The notes under the pieces were generated by a model, which had not been told where the DNA came from, searched no databases, and worked only from the letters and a program-made list of their open reading frames with translations. A DNA stretch of 64,000 nt from positions 824,361-888,360 of the forward strand of contig NZ_BMFU01000002.1 of the NCBI RefSeq assembly GCF_014639235.1, written 5' to 3'. The DNA is from Paenibacillus silvae (GTDB lineage: Bacteria > Bacillota > Bacilli > Paenibacillales > Paenibacillaceae). Positions 62,154 through 64,000 of this stretch are shown in pieces. The position numbers and the translations under genes were made by a program. The number at the start of each line of letters is the position of its first letter. The stretch's first letter is position 1.

Positions 62154-63332
62154 TTATTTCGGTTCAAATACAGCATTATCCCTTACCCTGCTTGTTGATG
62201 TCCCCTTTACTAATGCAGCAGGCAGCGTGATGCGCCTCACACCCCCCGATTCCTGCCCCTGCATATGCTGCAGCACCATGTTAAACGCCTGTGCTCCCAT
62301 TTCAAACTGGTTCTGCTTGAGATGCGTAATCCGGCTGTGTCTCTCCGTATGCGGACTGTCAAAACACAGGATAGACAGCTGCTCGGGCACACGCAAGCCA
62401 ATCTGCTCCGCGGCCTCCAAAGCAAGTAAAGCAATGTCATACTCAGCTGCAAATACAGCGGTAATCTGCGGGTACTTCTTGAAATGTGCAGCCAGTGCCT
62501 GAACATCGCGAACCTTGGCTTCAGGGTCAAATTCACTAGGCAAGGATGACAGAATAGACTCTACCCACAGCTCGCGATTCACCAGCACACCCTGATCATT
62601 ATGGGCTTCAATAAACCCTTCAATCCGTTCCTCAATCGTTGTCGTATTCACTGGAGGCTGCGTCAGAAAAGCGATGTGCTGATGTCCCAGTTCAAACAGA
62701 TACGTCGTGCCTTCTCTCGCAGCTCCAACGTTGTCTGTGCTGACCGAAGATGCTGGAATGCCCTTTAAATATCGATCGATCATCACAAACGGAAACTTGC
62801 TAACGACCAGCTTCAAAATTTCGTCGCTGAAATACTCCCCCTGCGCCGGGAAAATAATCATACCATCTACCCCAAGCTCCAGCAGCTCACGAATGCACTG
62901 CTCCTCCTGCTCGGGTATACCAAAGGAACGCCTGAGCACCAAAAAGCTGTCATGCTGCCGCGAAGCCTCCTCCATACCGTACAACAGCTCCGTACCATAC
63001 ATATCGCTGAAATTGGTGATCACCAGACCGATAAGCAGCTTGCGATTCGGCTCTTTCCCGGTCGTCGGTGAAGCACTACGCCCAAGTCCATCCGGGGTTA
63101 TAGCTGTATCCGCCACAAAAGAACCACGTCCAGGCTGCCGAACAATCAGCTGCTCATTCGCCAGCATCTCCAGCGCTTTCTTCGTCGTAATCCGGCTTAC
63201 GCCAAACTCGTCACATAACTCTTTTTCCGATGGAACACGATCACCAACTTTATATTGCTGCAGCTGTATTCGTTCTCGCAACGATTCAAAGATCTGTTCA
63301 TACATCGGCTTGGAAGCCGAGTCTTTCCCCAA
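62154..63332 (-). CDS. GntR-family regulator with LacI-type sugar-binding domain
   Basis: About 392 residues. The N-terminal GntR helix-turn-helix is RVPSEKELCDEFGVSRITTK then KALEMLANEQLI. The C-terminal 270 residues form a periplasmic-binding-like sensor (LIGLVITNFSDMYGTELLYG, PFVMIDRYLKGIPASSVSTD, ITAVFAAEYDIALLALEAAE), the AraR-like architecture. The TTG at 63332 is favoured: GGAGG stands eight bases before it; an ATG five codons and a GTG seven codons upstream have poor spacing. It directly precedes the mannoside operon and is its likely repressor. Confidence 0.9.
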   Translation of the reverse strand: MGKDSASKPMYEQIFESLRERIQLQQYKVGDRVPSEKELCDEFGVSRITTKKALEMLANEQLIVRQPGRGSFVADTAITPDGLGRSASPTTGKEPNRKLLIGLVITNFSDMYGTELLYGMEEASRQHDSFLVLRRSFGIPEQEEQCIRELLELGVDGMIIFPAQGEYFSDEILKLVVSKFPFVMIDRYLKGIPASSVSTDNVGAAREGTTYLFELGHQHIAFLTQPPVNTTTIEERIEGFIEAHNDQGVLVNRELWVESILSSLPSEFDPEAKVRDVQALAAHFKKYPQITAVFAAEYDIALLALEAAEQIGLRVPEQLSILCFDSPHTERHSRITHLKQNQFEMGAQAFNMVLQHMQGQESGGVRRITLPAALVKGTSTSRVRDNAVFEPK

Positions 63333-63476
63333 TACAAGCACCTCCATAAACACCTTAACTGCATAAGTCTTATATCCTAATATATCATGTTATATCATTA
63401 AAGTGAAGAAAGTTCAATATTATTGTATGTATGCGTACTTTTATTCTTGGAATAGCTTATTCACTTGAGCTCGATC

Positions 63477-63660
63477 TAAGTTGAGCTAAAGAATTTACAC
63501 AGTCCACTCCGATGACAGAATAACCTTCCAATCGCTGTTATCCCCAGATTTTTTTGATTCCCTTTTTTAAAAGGGAAAATCCGGTGATAAAGGCGACCGC
63601 TTCGCTTTTTCAGGTTTTTTCTGTCCTCTCCGTTCACGTGTAAATGAATAGTTCAACTTA
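63477..63660 (-). repeat. MITE-like repeat (copy B)
   Basis: 184 bp in the opposite orientation to copy A. Imperfect terminal inverted repeats: TAAGTTGAGCTAAAGAATTT at one end and, read inward, TAAGTTGAACTATTCATTTA at the other, both followed by CAC. Internal hairpin GGATTTTCCC / GGGAATC. No ORF inside. It lies 145 bases upstream of the mannoside regulator start. Nothing else is seen in 63333-63476. Confidence 0.82.
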
Positions 63661-63895
63661 TATATTTCCCATACCGTTCGGTTCAAATTCCATTGTTACT
63701 CTGAGTCTTGTGTTTGGGCTAAACTTAAATAACATTACTTTGTTAACACGTAAAACCAATGAAATTAAATCTGCACAAAACACTATTAGTGCAAATGCAT
63801 CTGGAGGTACTGGTTGGGTAGGTGATTGTCGCAACAAAGAGTAGATAACCATTTTAAGATACTGTGTTGTATTCGTAAAACCTCATCGTTCCATT

Positions 63896-63930
63896 AAAAA
63901 ACGGGCCCCCTATTTCCAGGGAGCCCGTTT
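63896..63930 (-). terminator. Intrinsic terminator of gene entering from right edge
   Basis: AAACGGGC and GCCCGTTT with inner CCCT/AGGG pairs form a strong stem, followed on the minus strand by TTTTTTAATGG. It lies 20 bases past the possible stop codon at 63951. Confidence 0.8.
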
Positions 63931-63950
63931 AATGCTGCTGTAGCTATCCA

Positions 63951-63999
63951 TCACCGATTCAAATTTTCAGCAGCGTGCTGCATCTTCTTCTTGCTCTGA
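63951..63999 (-). CDS. C-terminal end of a gene running off the right edge (tentative)
   Basis: One minus-strand frame ends QSKKKMQHAAENLNR and a TGA at 63951, just before a strong terminator. Other frames also stop nearby, so the frame is a guess. The interval 63661-63895 holds only two short overlapping frames without ribosome sites. Confidence 0.3.
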   Translation of the reverse strand, partial: QSKKKMQHAAENLNR

Positions 64000-64000
64000 A

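Noticed and set aside
52976..63660. Composite transposon formed by the two inverted repeats
   Set aside because: No transposase is encoded in either repeat or between them, so autonomous mobility cannot be claimed; kept only as a hypothesis about past movement.
63644..63844. 66-residue plus-strand frame ending SGGTGWVGDCRNKE (and an overlapping minus-strand frame)
   Set aside because: The start lies in the repeat B terminus, no ribosome site is seen, and neither frame resembles a known peptide family. A small unknown peptide gene cannot be fully excluded.

Overview
The window reads as chromosomal DNA of an endospore-forming, Paenibacillus-like member of the Bacillales. Evidence: a GerA-type spore germination gene, strong AGGAGG-type ribosome binding sites, intrinsic terminators after most operons, many sugar ABC transporters with AraC or GntR regulators, a Gls24 protein, and non-coding repeat families scattered between genes. 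The genus is inferred from this style; no rRNA or tRNA gene is present to fix it. Nearly all genes are on the minus strand. Only a MaoC protein, one AraC regulator and a DapA-family gene are convincingly on the plus strand.

Layout. 1-1.3 kb: 5' part of a gerA-type germinant receptor gene. 1.5-5.6 kb: sugar ABC transporter (binding protein, two permeases) with an AraC regulator. 5.8-9.3 kb: MaoC protein, a CPBP protease-TetR pair with a 36-bp operator palindrome, and an aminotransferase. 9.5-12.5 kb: type III polyketide synthase-methyltransferase-FAD oxidoreductase operon, probably for phenolic lipids or quinones. 12.8-19.5 kb: esterase, YjbR protein, DEAD-box helicase, pentapeptide protein, methyltransferase, a repeat-rich non-coding stretch, then a MarR-threonine aldolase pair. 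19.7-28.1 kb: ABC exporter, large serine beta-lactamase-like hydrolase, OmpR/EnvZ-type two-component system, acetyltransferase, small coiled-coil protein, amino-acid oxidase. 28.4-34.8 kb: AraC, DUF1349, and a four-gene glycosyltransferase / class III aminotransferase / zinc dehydrogenase / MFS exporter cluster. 35.2-41.5 kb: LysR-DapA pair, TetR, an Lsa-like ABC-F protein with a possible leader peptide, a Qnr-like pentapeptide protein, an acetyltransferase and Gls24. 41.7-49.3 kb: peptide uptake and breakdown operon (GntR, M20 hydrolase, binding protein, two permeases, S9 peptidase) with no ATPase gene. 49.5-52.5 kb: GT2 glycosyltransferase, then an AraC-Gfo/Idh pair. 53.2-63.3 kb: alpha-mannoside utilisation locus (GntR/LacI-type regulator, GH125, binding protein, two permeases, GH38, Gfo/Idh).

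The strongest unexplained signals are non-coding. Two 195-bp elements, 35 kb apart, each hold four 25-bp units in dyad array with exactly 50-bp spacing. A separate MITE-like family with TAAGTTGARCTA termini has two long copies bracketing the mannoside locus in opposite orientation, plus fragments elsewhere. Other notable points are the 38-codon leader ORF before the ABC-F gene and several well-formed operators. All functional calls come from reading the sequence and from knowledge of the families; no database search was made.
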